Positions 52,039 to 60,471 of a stretch of 64,000 nucleotides of DNA are shown in pieces. The stretch covers positions 124,001 to 188,000 of the forward strand of contig NZ_LQOU01000002.1 in NCBI RefSeq assembly GCF_002102155.1, in the 5' to 3' direction. The notes beneath the pieces are model-generated. The model did no database searches. It saw nothing but the letters and a program-made list of their open reading frames with translations, and was not told the DNA's origin. The translations under genes were made by a program, and so were the position numbers. Position 1 is the stretch's first letter, and each line of letters opens with the position of its first letter. The DNA is from Mycobacterium europaeum. GTDB lineage: Bacteria; Actinomycetota; Actinomycetes; Mycobacteriales; Mycobacteriaceae.

Positions 52039-53051
52039 CGGGCCCACCGGCGCGCGGCGAGCCACCCGCCCAGTCCCGCCGCACCGAGCGCGCCGGCGCC
52101 GCTGAGCATCGCGTGCTGCGACGCCCACAGTTGCGGGCTCAGCATGTGGGATTTGTCGTCGAACCCGCCGTGGGCGCCGTGGTCGCTGCCCGGCTCCTCG
52201 TCGAGCGGCTGCCACAGGTTGTGCGGGCGACCGGCGCTGACCTGCTCCTCGGTCTGCTGCGAGTCGTACCCGGTGCGGCCCAGGTAGCGGTCCAGCAGCG
52301 GCGCCACGAACTTCTGCGCCAGCAGCGTCACCGCGGTGCTGTCACCGACCCAATATTGTTTGCGACCAGGATGATCCGCGGCGTACAGGACGCCGCGGGC
52401 GGCGACCTCGGGCTGGTAGATCGGCGGCACCGGTTGGGGGTGGCGCGGCAGCCGGGACAGTACCCAGGAGAACTGCGGGGTGTTGACGGCGGGCATCTGG
52501 GCCACGGTGACCCGCACGTTCGAGCCCTCGTGCAGCAGTTCGCAGCGCAGCGATTCGGTGAAGCCGTTGATGGCGTGCTTGGCGCCGCAGTACGCCGACT
52601 GCAGCGGGATGGATCGCTGGCTGAGCGCGGAACCGACTTGCACGATGGTGCCGCGGTCGCGCGGCCGCATCTTGGCCAGCGCCGCCATGGTGCCGTGCAC
52701 GTACCCGAGGTAGGACACCTCGGTCACGCGTCTGAACTCCTCGGCGCTGATCTCGTGGAACGGCGCGAACACGGAGGTGAACGCGACGTTGACCCAGACG
52801 TCGATGGGGCCGAAGGCCGCCTCGGTCTCGTCGGCGGCGGCGACGACGGCCGCGTGGTCGGCGACGTCGGTGGGAATGGTCAGCGCCTTGCCGCCACCGG
52901 CTTCGACGTCGCGGGCGGCGCCCTCGAGGCCCGCGGATCCGCGGGCGAGCAGGGCGACGTTCGCCCCGCGCTGACCGAACAGCTGGGCGGTGGCGCGGCC
53001 GATGCCGGCGCTCGCTCCGGTGATCACAACTGTTTGTGGGGTCGGTGTCAT
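52035..53051 (-). CDS. Short-chain dehydrogenase with C-terminal membrane anchor
   Basis: 338 residues. Classical SDR core: cofactor motif TGASAGIGRA, active-site Ser in VGSALSQRS, and Tyr/Lys in SAYCGAKHA. The core ends near residue 240, and about 90 further residues finish with a glycine/alanine-rich helix (AGALGAAGLGGWLAARRWAR) that probably anchors it to the membrane. GAGGAG 7 bases before the ATG at 53051 decides the start over a frame that opens at 53078 inside the GH15 gene end. It lacks the aspartate that normally dictates NAD specificity in one obvious position (ALLARGSAG suggests NADP). Substrate probably a sugar or polyol, by context. Confidence 0.85.
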   Translation of the reverse strand: MTPTPQTVVITGASAGIGRATAQLFGQRGANVALLARGSAGLEGAARDVEAGGGKALTIPTDVADHAAVVAAADETEAAFGPIDVWVNVAFTSVFAPFHEISAEEFRRVTEVSYLGYVHGTMAALAKMRPRDRGTIVQVGSALSQRSIPLQSAYCGAKHAINGFTESLRCELLHEGSNVRVTVAQMPAVNTPQFSWVLSRLPRHPQPVPPIYQPEVAARGVLYAADHPGRKQYWVGDSTAVTLLAQKFVAPLLDRYLGRTGYDSQQTEEQVSAGRPHNLWQPLDEEPGSDHGAHGGFDDKSHMLSPQLWASQHAMLSGAGALGAAGLGGWLAARRWAR

Positions 53052-53070
53052 CGCTGGAATCTCCTCTCGT

Positions 53071-54858
53071 TCAGTCATGGTGGGCGTCGTCGGCGAGGGT
53101 GGCCGTGCATTCCAGCATCAGCGCGTGCGCGAAGGCCTGGGGGAGGTTGCCGCGCAGCTGGCGCTGCCTGATGTCGTATTCCTCGCAGAACAATCCGGGG
53201 GGCCCGCACGCGGCGCGGTTGCGTTCGAACCAGCGCATCGCGCAATGGGCGTGCCCCAGTTGGTGTTCGGCGAGCGCCATCATGAATCCGCAGAGCAGGA
53301 AGGCGCCCTCGGCGTCGCCGAGGTCACGCTCGTCGTGCCGGAAGCGGTAGACGAACCCGTCGTTGCTGAGCTGCCTGCGGACCGCATCCAGCGTGGCCCG
53401 GGTGCGCGGGTCGTCGGCGGGTATGGCCCCGCGCACGGGAGGCAGCAGCAGCGAGGCGTCCACCCCGGGCAGCCGCGGGCTGCGTTGCCAGTAGCCCTGC
53501 GGGTGCAGGCTGCCGGCGGCGGTGTCGGCCAGGATCGCGTCGGCGAGCGAGGCGCTGGCAGTCACCTCGGGGCCGCCGCCCGCCACCTTGGCGATGGCGC
53601 GCAGCCCCGCCACACACGCCAGCCGGGACTGCGTCCAATGCTCGTTCTCGGTCTCCCAGATCCCCGCATCCGGCTCGCGCCAACGCTTTTCGATCGCCCC
53701 GATGGCGGCCTGCGCGGCGCGCCAGCCCTCGACGTCGAGCCGGCCGGCGTTGCCTGCGCACGCCAGCAGCTGCAGCGCCTCGCCGAAGACGTCGAGCTGG
53801 AACTGCTGGTTGACCCAATTGCCCACCTTGTCGGTGCCGCCGGGGTAGCCGGGCAGGTCCAGGGTTTCCTCGCTGGGCACGGTGCCGCCGGTGACGGTGT
53901 AGGCCGGCTTGAGGTCCGGCCCGTGTTCCAGCAGCCGGGCGCCCACGAATTCGACCGCGCGGTCCAGCAATTCGGTCGCGCCGACGGTCGCGGCGGCGAT
54001 GCCGGCGTAGACCTGATCCCGGATCCACGCGTAGCGGTAGTCGTAGTTCTGGTTGGTGTGCGCGCGCTCGGGCAGGCTCATCGTGGCGGCGGCGACCATG
54101 CCGCCGCCGCTGCTGGTCAGCCCGCGCAGCACCGCGTAGGAGTGGCGCGCGTCGCGCGGCGCGATGGTGCCGTTCAGCTCGGGCATGCTGCGGTGCCACG
54201 CGGCCTCGGTTGCGTCCCAGGTGATGTGGGGGTCGGGCGGCTGGTCGGGGAGCGCGCGTTCGGAGAGCTCCAGGACGAAGTCGTGCTGACCGCCCTCGTC
54301 GACGGTGACCTCGCAGGCGAGCAGGTCGCCGTGGCCGTGCGCCGCTTTGACGGCGCGCGCGTCGCAGCCGCCGCGCCAGCGCCACCGCAACCGTCCCGAC
54401 GTCCCGCTCCAGACCCCGTCGTCGACGCTCAGGTCGCCGGCGCCGTGCCGGCCGAACGCGGCGCTCGGCTGCAGTAGCAGGCGCACCCGGGTGGTCCCGC
54501 GGCAACCCATCAGCCGGCGCAGCAACACCACCCGGTCGGGATCGCCGGGGAAGGCCAGCGCCTCGCGGCATTCCACGATGCCGTCGCGGGTGATCCAGCG
54601 ATTGCGCCAGATCAGGGTGCCGGGCTCGTAATAGCCGCCCCACACGTGCCGGACATCGGTCGGGGTGACCGCGTAAACCCCGTCGCCGCCAATGAGATTG
54701 GAGAACACGGCGTCGGAGTCCCACCGCGGCGCGCACAGCCACGCGACGTCACCCTGGGGGCCGATGAGGGCGCCCCGCTCGCCGTCGGCGAGCAGCGCGT
54801 ACTCGCGCAGCACCCGCGGCGAGAAGGTCGCCTCGACATCGATCCTGCGGTCAGACAC
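53071..54858 (-). CDS. Glycoside hydrolase family 15 (glucoamylase/trehalase-like)
   Basis: 595 residues. An N-terminal beta-sandwich (residues 1-220) is followed by an (alpha/alpha)6 barrel typical of GH15 trehalase-like proteins. The general acid is likely in AGIWETENEHWTQSR and the base in LFCEEYDIRQRQLRGN, both near expected positions. AWIRDQVYAG forms part of the glucose subsite. No signal peptide, so it acts in the cytosol on alpha-glucosides, perhaps trehalose, for which mycobacterial GH15 trehalases are known. GTG start overlaps the stop of the GMC gene by 8 bases. It ends 20 bases before the SDR ATG. Confidence 0.88.
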   Translation of the reverse strand: MSDRRIDVEATFSPRVLREYALLADGERGALIGPQGDVAWLCAPRWDSDAVFSNLIGGDGVYAVTPTDVRHVWGGYYEPGTLIWRNRWITRDGIVECREALAFPGDPDRVVLLRRLMGCRGTTRVRLLLQPSAAFGRHGAGDLSVDDGVWSGTSGRLRWRWRGGCDARAVKAAHGHGDLLACEVTVDEGGQHDFVLELSERALPDQPPDPHITWDATEAAWHRSMPELNGTIAPRDARHSYAVLRGLTSSGGGMVAAATMSLPERAHTNQNYDYRYAWIRDQVYAGIAAATVGATELLDRAVEFVGARLLEHGPDLKPAYTVTGGTVPSEETLDLPGYPGGTDKVGNWVNQQFQLDVFGEALQLLACAGNAGRLDVEGWRAAQAAIGAIEKRWREPDAGIWETENEHWTQSRLACVAGLRAIAKVAGGGPEVTASASLADAILADTAAGSLHPQGYWQRSPRLPGVDASLLLPPVRGAIPADDPRTRATLDAVRRQLSNDGFVYRFRHDERDLGDAEGAFLLCGFMMALAEHQLGHAHCAMRWFERNRAACGPPGLFCEEYDIRQRQLRGNLPQAFAHALMLECTATLADDAHHD

Positions 54859-56554
54859 GGACCCCCGCCTTTGCCGGCCGGCTCGCCGAGGCTTCCCTGC
54901 CGATCTTGCCCGTCGCCATCCGTTCGGCCAGCCGCGAGGCCAACGCCATGATCGTCAGCGCCGGGTTCGCCGAGCCCTGCGTCGGGCACACCGAGCCGTC
55001 GGTGAGGAACAGGTTCGGCACGCCCCACACCCGGTGATCGGAGTCGACCACGGAGTTGTCCGGGCGGGTGCCCATCCGGGCGCCTCCGATCAGGTGGGCG
55101 AAACGTTGGATGGTCAGCACGTCCTGGGCGCCGGCGGCGTGCAGGATGTCGCCGATCACCTTGGTGGAGTAGGACATGTTGGCCTTGTCGTTGTCGCACA
55201 GCGTGTAGTCGAACCGGGCGACCGGGATGCCGTACGGATCCGTCTCCTGGGCGAGGGTGACCCGGTTGTCCGGCAGCGGCAACAGTTCGTTGAGCACGCC
55301 GATGGTCGCCCAGTGGTTGTAGTCGCGCATGTACTCCCGCAATGGCCGGCCCCAATGCCCGTCGGCGAGCACGTGTTCGGCCCAACCGATGGGCAGCGGC
55401 GAGACGGTCTGGATGGAGAAGCCGCGGGCGAACCCGCGCGACGGGTCCGTCTCGTAGAACTGTTCCGAGGACACCTCCGGGGGTGGGGCCTTGTACATCC
55501 TGACCTCGTCCGACCACCGGCCCGCCGACTGCGTGGCGCCCTGCACCATCACGTAGCGGCCGACCTGATCGTCGTTGTTGCCCAACCCGTTCGGGAAGCG
55601 CTCGCTGACGGAGTTGAGCAGCAGCCTGGGCGTTTCGATCGAGTAGCCGGCGATGGCAACGGCTTTCGCCCGCTGCAAGCGTTCGCTGCCGCCCGTCTCG
55701 TCGTAATACACGACCCCCCGCGCGGCGCCGGTCTCGTCGAGCTCGACGCGCGCCGCCATGCAGTTGGCGCGGATCTCCACCGCGTGGGCCAACGCGTCGG
55801 GCAGGTGCGTGACGTACGGGCTGGCTTTGGCGTTGACCTTGCAGCCCTGCAGGCAGTAGCCGCGGTAGATGCAGTGCGGGCGGTTGCCGAAGGTGCCGTT
55901 GACGATGCCGACGGGCCCGACCCGCATGTCGATGCCGAGTTGCATCGCGCCCCGCCACAGCTTGGCAGCCGCGCCCGAGATCGGGTGCGGGGAAAAGGAA
56001 TACCGGTGCGGGTAGCCCCACGGCCAGTTCTGCCCGGCCACCGGCAACTCGAGCTCGATCCGCTCGTAGTGCGGGCGGACGTCCTCGTAGCGGATCGGCC
56101 AGTCCGCCCCGACACCGTCGACGGTGTAGGTGTGAAAGTCGCTGGGATGAAACCGCGGCGTGTAGCCGGCGTAGTGGACCATCGAGCCGCCCACGCCTCG
56201 CCCGGAGTTGTTCTTGCCCAGCTCGATCGGGTCTTCACCGCCGATGATGCGCTTTTGCGTCCAGTACAGGGGGTGCGAACCCGCCTCGTCGGACACCCAG
56301 TCCTCGTCGGGGTGCCAGAACGGCCCCGCCTCGAGGATGACGACCCGCCAGCCGGCCCGCGCCAGGCGCTGGGCGAGCACCGACCCGCCGGCGCCGGCGC
56401 CGACGACCACCAGGTCGACCTCGTCGTCGTCGCCGTAGCGCTGCATCGTCTTCTCGCCGGGCAGGTCACGCGAGTGCACGTCGAGCAGGAACCGCGATTC
56501 GTTGTCCTTGGGCCCGACGGCTCCCTTGAGCAGTCCGCGGAGTCGGTCGCCCAT
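54851..56554 (-). CDS. GMC-family FAD oxidoreductase (glucose/gluconate dehydrogenase-like)
   Basis: 567 residues. FAD-binding Rossmann motif VVVGAGAGGSVLAQRLARAG near residue 52, second GMC element SGRGVGGSMVHYAGY, and the C-terminal domain with HLIGGARMG and TQGSANPALTIMALASRLAE, where His and Asn form the usual hydride-acceptor pair. A Cys-rich turn, YRGYCLQGCKVNAKAS, recalls gluconate-2-dehydrogenase large subunits. No Tat or Sec signal was seen. It is translationally coupled (TGATG) to the upstream subunit-3-like gene, which fits a two-subunit dehydrogenase passing electrons to a membrane acceptor. The role in sugar oxidation is inferred from family and neighbours. Confidence 0.88.
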   Translation of the reverse strand: MGDRLRGLLKGAVGPKDNESRFLLDVHSRDLPGEKTMQRYGDDDEVDLVVVGAGAGGSVLAQRLARAGWRVVILEAGPFWHPDEDWVSDEAGSHPLYWTQKRIIGGEDPIELGKNNSGRGVGGSMVHYAGYTPRFHPSDFHTYTVDGVGADWPIRYEDVRPHYERIELELPVAGQNWPWGYPHRYSFSPHPISGAAAKLWRGAMQLGIDMRVGPVGIVNGTFGNRPHCIYRGYCLQGCKVNAKASPYVTHLPDALAHAVEIRANCMAARVELDETGAARGVVYYDETGGSERLQRAKAVAIAGYSIETPRLLLNSVSERFPNGLGNNDDQVGRYVMVQGATQSAGRWSDEVRMYKAPPPEVSSEQFYETDPSRGFARGFSIQTVSPLPIGWAEHVLADGHWGRPLREYMRDYNHWATIGVLNELLPLPDNRVTLAQETDPYGIPVARFDYTLCDNDKANMSYSTKVIGDILHAAGAQDVLTIQRFAHLIGGARMGTRPDNSVVDSDHRVWGVPNLFLTDGSVCPTQGSANPALTIMALASRLAERMATGKIGREASASRPAKAGVRV

Positions 56555-57300
56555 CACAGCTCGCCCCGTTGCACCACGCGGACCGGGTCCTCCTCCGTGG
56601 CGCCCCTCGTCTCGTATGGTTCGCGCGCCGCGGCGTCCCCGGTGGCGCCGCCCAGGCGCATGAACCCGCGCGGGTAGGCCGGGCCGCCGAACCCGATCTC
56701 GTTCCACGCCCAGGGGTGGGAGTAGAACCCGGACAACACCATTCGCATGCACACCGACCATGCGCGTTTGACGTTCAGGCGCTCCCAGGCGCCGCCGTCC
56801 AGGTCGCCCTGGCAGAACTGGTCGACGATCGCCTCGCGGGTGCCGGGGTCCGCGTTGGCGAACGAGGCCTTGCCGTAGCGGCTGGACGCGGTCTCGTTCA
56901 ACGCCCGCAGCACCAGCCGCCACGTGTCGCGGTCGTCGGGCATGTCGGCGTACTGGTAGCCGTCGAGCCGGCCGTCGGCGAGCTTGGAGTCGACCGACTC
57001 GGGCACAGGTACCCGCGGCTCGGCGTCCTGGGCGAGCACGGTGTCGCAGAACGCGCGCAGGCAGGGCTCCTCCTCGGTGGTGAAGAACCGCAGCGGCCCG
57101 GGCGGCTCCAGCCTCGCCAGCACCACCTTCTTGGTGGCCTCGTCCCAGGTGTCAACCGTCTCCAGCACGTCGTAATCCGGGTAGCGCCCGATCATTTGGG
57201 GCGTGGTCCCGCGGCGTTGTCTGGGCAGCCAGGACGGGTGCGGGGGTTGGCGATCCGCTCGCAGGTTGGGCAGGTGGTCGGGGCGGGTGGTGTCTGCCAT
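56554..57300 (-). CDS. Gluconate 2-dehydrogenase subunit 3-like protein
   Basis: 248 residues, soluble. The middle part (TTEEEPCLRAFCDTVLAQD, later KLADGRLDGYQYADMPDD) matches the pattern of gluconate-2-dehydrogenase gamma subunits, which assist folding or export of the GMC catalytic subunit. Unlike typical gamma subunits it has no twin-arginine signal. The C-terminal segment contains many tryptophans and ends EEDPVRVVQRGEL, overlapping the GMC start. ATG gives MADTTRPDHLPNL and lies 5 bases after the membrane-protein stop. The open frame upstream to 57603 is a shadow of that gene. Confidence 0.8.
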   Translation of the reverse strand: MADTTRPDHLPNLRADRQPPHPSWLPRQRRGTTPQMIGRYPDYDVLETVDTWDEATKKVVLARLEPPGPLRFFTTEEEPCLRAFCDTVLAQDAEPRVPVPESVDSKLADGRLDGYQYADMPDDRDTWRLVLRALNETASSRYGKASFANADPGTREAIVDQFCQGDLDGGAWERLNVKRAWSVCMRMVLSGFYSHPWAWNEIGFGGPAYPRGFMRLGGATGDAAAREPYETRGATEEDPVRVVQRGEL

Positions 57301-57305
57301 CGCGC

Positions 57306-57785
57306 TCAGCCCCGGAACCGCTCGCGCCGCAGGATCGAGGCCAGCAGCCCCATCCCGCCGACCATGCACATCAGCCCCGGCGCCGCGATGGGCGGGCCCA
57401 TGGGCACGTTGTAGGACGCGTTCTTCCATCCGCCCGGCTTGCGGGCCACCCCGCGGGCGTGCAGGTACTCGCCCATGAGGCCGTTGGCGGTGTAGATGCC
57501 GGCCGTGATCGGCAGCCACAGTTTGGCCCAGCGCCGGGAGAACACCCCGCCGACTCCGGCCACCACCACCGGCGGGGTGACCACGATCGGGCTCCACATC
57601 CACTTGTTGCCGAAGCTCGCCTTGTAGTGCTCGAAATAGATCTCGGCCGTGGTGACCAGGGCCGCCATGGCCGTCAGCCCGGACAGCGAGCGTTCGAAGC
57701 GGCCGTGCGCGACGTCGTACAGGGCCCGCTCGCCCAACTGCATCGCCTCGCTCTTGCGTCGTCCGCCGTTGCCTAACAACAACAT
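57306..57785 (-). CDS. Small membrane protein heading the carbohydrate operon
   Basis: 159 residues with four probable transmembrane segments (around 37-50, 65-84, 92-105 and 135-150) and short loops. No catalytic motif or haem-binding His pair pattern was recognised with confidence. It may be the membrane partner or electron acceptor site of the GMC dehydrogenase, but this is only inferred from position. AGGAAGG precedes the ATG by about 8 bases. A short internal ATG at residue 15 is an alternative. Confidence 0.7.
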   Translation of the reverse strand: MLLLGNGGRRKSEAMQLGERALYDVAHGRFERSLSGLTAMAALVTTAEIYFEHYKASFGNKWMWSPIVVTPPVVVAGVGGVFSRRWAKLWLPITAGIYTANGLMGEYLHARGVARKPGGWKNASYNVPMGPPIAAPGLMCMVGGMGLLASILRRERFRG

Positions 57786-57802
57786 TTGATTTGCCTTCCT
57801 GG

Positions 57803-57826
57803 CTCGTGGGCTCGTGGGCTCGTTGG
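57803..57826. repeat. Three tandem 8-bp units
   Basis: CTCGTGGG, CTCGTGGG, CTCGTTGG directly follow one another, just upstream of the membrane-protein ribosome binding site. A slippage-prone tract; copy number may differ between strains. Confidence 0.6.
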
Positions 57827-57836
57827 TTGTTCCGGG

Positions 57837-57917
57837 TTAGGGGATGACGCGAGCGAGCGGACGCCCGCCCACCGAGACCGACGCCATCGCGTCACGGTCC
57901 GCGGCCGATAGACCCAT
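57837..57917 (-). CDS. Candidate 26-residue peptide upstream of the carbohydrate operon
   Basis: An ATG preceded by GAGGTGACGC opens a frame whose product starts MGLSAADRDAMASVSV, continues with a glycine/proline/arginine-containing tail and ends RVIP at TAA. The ribosome binding site is stronger than most in the window. The next gene starts about 50 bases further on. It could be a leader peptide, a small protein or chance; no family was recognised, and it does not resemble the mycofactocin precursor MftA. The rest of the 375-base region to the HNH gene holds only the inverted repeat and the SOS box. Confidence 0.35.
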   Translation of the reverse strand: MGLSAADRDAMASVSVGGRPLARVIP

Positions 57918-57951
57918 GCGTCACCTCATTTCTGGACTGAAAACACGCTCA

Positions 57952-57988
57952 GGCAGCCATGCCGCGATGACGACTCGCGATGGCTGCC
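57952..57988. promoter_or_regulatory. Long inverted repeat in the divergent region
   Basis: GGCAGCCAT-GC-CGCGA, a 7-base loop, then TCGCG-ATGGCTGCC: 14 paired positions interrupted by one 2-base bulge. It lies between the divergent carbohydrate operon and HNH gene, about 35 bases upstream of the small ORF. No T-run follows on either strand. A protein-binding operator or a transcript hairpin are both possible. Confidence 0.5.
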
Positions 57989-58152
57989 CAGAGAACTGGT
58001 GAGCGCCCAGCTGTGTGTTTCAACCGAGGTGGTCCCGACGGCGCGCCGTGACCGAAGCGCATTCGGTGCGTACCCGGTTTGGATAGGTGCAAACCGTCCG
58101 CGATCGGCCGGTTGACGCCGGTTCCCGCACGTGTCAGACCCCCCACCTAGTA

Positions 58153-58168
58153 TCGAAACTATGTTCGA
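58153..58168. promoter_or_regulatory. LexA-type SOS box overlapping the HNH gene start
   Basis: TCGAAACTATGTTCGA differs at one position from the mycobacterial SOS consensus TCGAAC-N4-GTTCGA. The ATG of the HNH gene lies inside it. SOS boxes are known before several 13E12-family genes in M. tuberculosis, so DNA-damage induction is expected here as well. Confidence 0.7.
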
Positions 58169-59594
58169 ATACGCCGACGCTTCGCGGTCGACGCCGGAGT
58201 CGGCCGCGCTGCTGACCCGGGTGCGCGAGGCGGGGCGCGCGGAGGCGCGGGCCGCCGCGGAACGCCTTGTGGCAGTGGGTGACTTGCTGGTGCTGCGGTG
58301 CCGCGATTCGGGGGAGCGGGCGGACTGGGCGGCCGATGCGTGGGAGGCGGCTGCCGCGCAAGTCGGCGCGGCGCTGGGATGCAGCCTGGCGATGGCGCAC
58401 ACCTACCTGCGTTATGCGATGGCGATGCGCGAGCGGCTACCGGAGGTCGGTAACGCGTTCCGGGCGGGCGAGATCGACTATCGCTCTTTTCAGACGGTCG
58501 TCTACCGCACCGATCTGATCACCGACCCGGACGTCATGGCGCGCGTGGACGCCAGGTTGGCGGCGTTGCTGTCGCGGCGCCCGTCGTTGACCCGGAGCGG
58601 GCTGAGCGCTGCCGTGGATCGAGTGGTGGCCCTGGTGGATGCCGACGCGGTGCGCCGGGCCAAGGAGGCGGTCGCCGATCGGTTCGTCGATGTGCAAGAC
58701 AACGAGTCGGGGACGGCCTGGCTGACCGGAAGCCTGCTCGGCGCCGACGGGCATGCGCTGGATCGGCGGCTCGAGGAAATGGCGCGCAGCGTGTGTGCCG
58801 CCGACCCGCGCACCCCCCGGCAGCGGCGGGCCGATGCACTGGGCGCGCTGGCCGCCGGCGCGGATCGGTTGAGGTGCCTGTGCGGAACGCCCGAGTGCAC
58901 CGGCGGCGGACACACCCCGAGCAATGTGGTGATCCATGTCGTGGCCGAGCAGGCGACGGTCGCCGGCCGCGGAGCGTCCCCGGGTGCGCTGCCCGGCATC
59001 GACGGACTCATCCCGGCCGAGGTGATCGCCGAGCTCGCCCGCTCGGCCAAACTGGTCCCGCTGAGCATCCCCACCGAGCCCGAACCGCGCTACACCCCCT
59101 CGGCCCGGCTGGCCGACTTCGTGCGCTGCCGGGACCTGACCTGTCGGGCGCCGGGGTGTGACCGGCCTGCCGCCGACTGCGACATCGACCACACGATCCC
59201 GTACGCCGAGGGCGGCTTGACGCATCCGTCCAACCTGAAATGTCTTTGCCGCCAACATCATCTGCTGAAAACGTTCTGGGGCTGGCACGACGAACAGCTG
59301 CCCGACGGAACCGTCATCTGGCGGCTGCCCGACGGCCACAGCTACGTCACCACACCCGGCAGCGCGTTGCTGTTCCCCGGCTTGTGCGCGCCCACCGGCG
59401 ACGTGCCCGCCCCGACACCGCGCGAGCGCAGCGGTGAACGTACCGCGCGGATGCCGCGGCGGACCCGCACCCGCGCCCAGCACCGCGCCCGACGCATCGC
59501 CACCGAACGCCACCGCAACCGCCGAGCCCGGCTGGCGGCTCAAACCGCCCAAACCGGCCCGGCACCACCGGACGACGAACCCCCGCCGTTCTGA
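58161..59594 (+). CDS. 13E12-repeat family protein (DUF222 with HNH nuclease domain)
   Basis: 477 residues. The N-terminal DUF222 domain is helical (about 1-300). The HNH endonuclease motif follows: cysteine pair CRAPGC, then DIDHTIPYAEGG and LKCLCRQHHLLKT, giving a zinc-supported beta-beta-alpha nuclease. A basic tail rich in Arg (RTRTRAQHRARR) could bind DNA. These genes are repeated many times in mycobacterial genomes and behave like selfish or mobile elements, with an unproven role. ATG within the SOS box was chosen; a GTG at 58131 would add 10 residues. The stop is followed immediately, with no spacer, by the convergent porin stop. Confidence 0.85.
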   Translation: MFEYADASRSTPESAALLTRVREAGRAEARAAAERLVAVGDLLVLRCRDSGERADWAADAWEAAAAQVGAALGCSLAMAHTYLRYAMAMRERLPEVGNAFRAGEIDYRSFQTVVYRTDLITDPDVMARVDARLAALLSRRPSLTRSGLSAAVDRVVALVDADAVRRAKEAVADRFVDVQDNESGTAWLTGSLLGADGHALDRRLEEMARSVCAADPRTPRQRRADALGALAAGADRLRCLCGTPECTGGGHTPSNVVIHVVAEQATVAGRGASPGALPGIDGLIPAEVIAELARSAKLVPLSIPTEPEPRYTPSARLADFVRCRDLTCRAPGCDRPAADCDIDHTIPYAEGGLTHPSNLKCLCRQHHLLKTFWGWHDEQLPDGTVIWRLPDGHSYVTTPGSALLFPGLCAPTGDVPAPTPRERSGERTARMPRRTRTRAQHRARRIATERHRNRRARLAAQTAQTGPAPPDDEPPPF

Positions 59595-60305
59595 TCAGAC
59601 GGTCTTGGTGACGCCGACGTAGGAAAGCACGACGTCGGATTCGTCGGTCATCTGGGTCAGCGTCGCGTAGGACCGGATGAAGGACTGGCCCACGCACCCG
59701 TCGATCTTGACGTGGAAGCCGGTGACGATGACCCGGGGATTCGCGCCCTTGAAGTCCTTCCTGGCAACCGGTACGACGACTACGACGCCGGGCTTGAGGC
59801 CCACGGTGACCACCCCGTTCAGCGGGACGGTGACCAACGGCACGGCTATGGGCGTACCGGCCCCCAGGCCCGCGATGCCAATGCCCGGGCTGACGCCGGC
59901 GCTGCCCGCGATCGTGACGCCGTTGGATGTGCTCATGTCGATCCCGCAGCCGATCTCGTAACCCACCTCGAGGAGCCCGCGGGGCTGTTCGAGCCCGTCC
60001 AGCGAACCGAAGAACGTTCCCCGGGTGAGGTATTCGCGAGACGAGACCGCGGTCGTCAACGGCGCTATGGGGACTAGCGACTCGTCCTTCGCGCCCAGGG
60101 TCAGGTTCCAGCCCTCCGGCGTCGTGTAGGTCACCGGATCGGACGAGGGCACCTGCCCCTCGTCGGGCGCCGCCACGGTCGCCGCCGCGTTTTCGGCGTC
60201 CGGATCGGCGGCCGTCGGAGGCGCCGAGATCACCGACAAGGCGACGCACAACGCGACGATCGCACCGCGACGGACGACCACGGGTACCGGCCACACGTGC
60301 GACAC
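59595..60305 (-). CDS. MspA-family outer membrane porin
   Basis: 236 residues. N-terminal signal peptide (VRRGAIVALCVALSVISAPPTAADP, seen as a hydrophobic core and A-x-A type cleavage before DPDAE). Then strands typical of MspA: WNLTLGAKDESLVPI, SREYLTRGTFFGSL, LLEVGYEIGCGIDMS and repeating glycine/valine-rich strands to the C-terminus. MspA forms octameric pores through the mycolate outer membrane. Compared with M. smegmatis MspA it has about 30 extra N-terminal residues and two cysteines (EIGCGID, DGCVGQ) that could form a disulfide. M. tuberculosis lacks clear MspA homologues, so this is an addition relative to that genome. GTG start; divergent from the small secreted protein. Confidence 0.82.
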   Translation of the reverse strand: MSHVWPVPVVVRRGAIVALCVALSVISAPPTAADPDAENAAATVAAPDEGQVPSSDPVTYTTPEGWNLTLGAKDESLVPIAPLTTAVSSREYLTRGTFFGSLDGLEQPRGLLEVGYEIGCGIDMSTSNGVTIAGSAGVSPGIGIAGLGAGTPIAVPLVTVPLNGVVTVGLKPGVVVVVPVARKDFKGANPRVIVTGFHVKIDGCVGQSFIRSYATLTQMTDESDVVLSYVGVTKTV

Positions 60306-60471
60306 CGTACGTACCGCCCGAGCGCCGACGCGAAATTTGCTTGCCGGCCCGCCGAAGTCGTTGTGCGTTCGTAACCGTTATGGGATACGGGCCAGGGAGT
60401 CCTTGAGTGGGCCGGGTCGCGCTCACCGGAACGGGCCGGAATTCCCGCCTCCACCTCGTTTGCCGGGCCGG

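Noticed and set aside
57837..57917. Mycofactocin precursor (MftA) upstream of the GMC gene
   Set aside because: The peptide ends RVIP rather than the conserved C-terminal VY, lacks the typical acidic leader, and no MftB-F genes are present.
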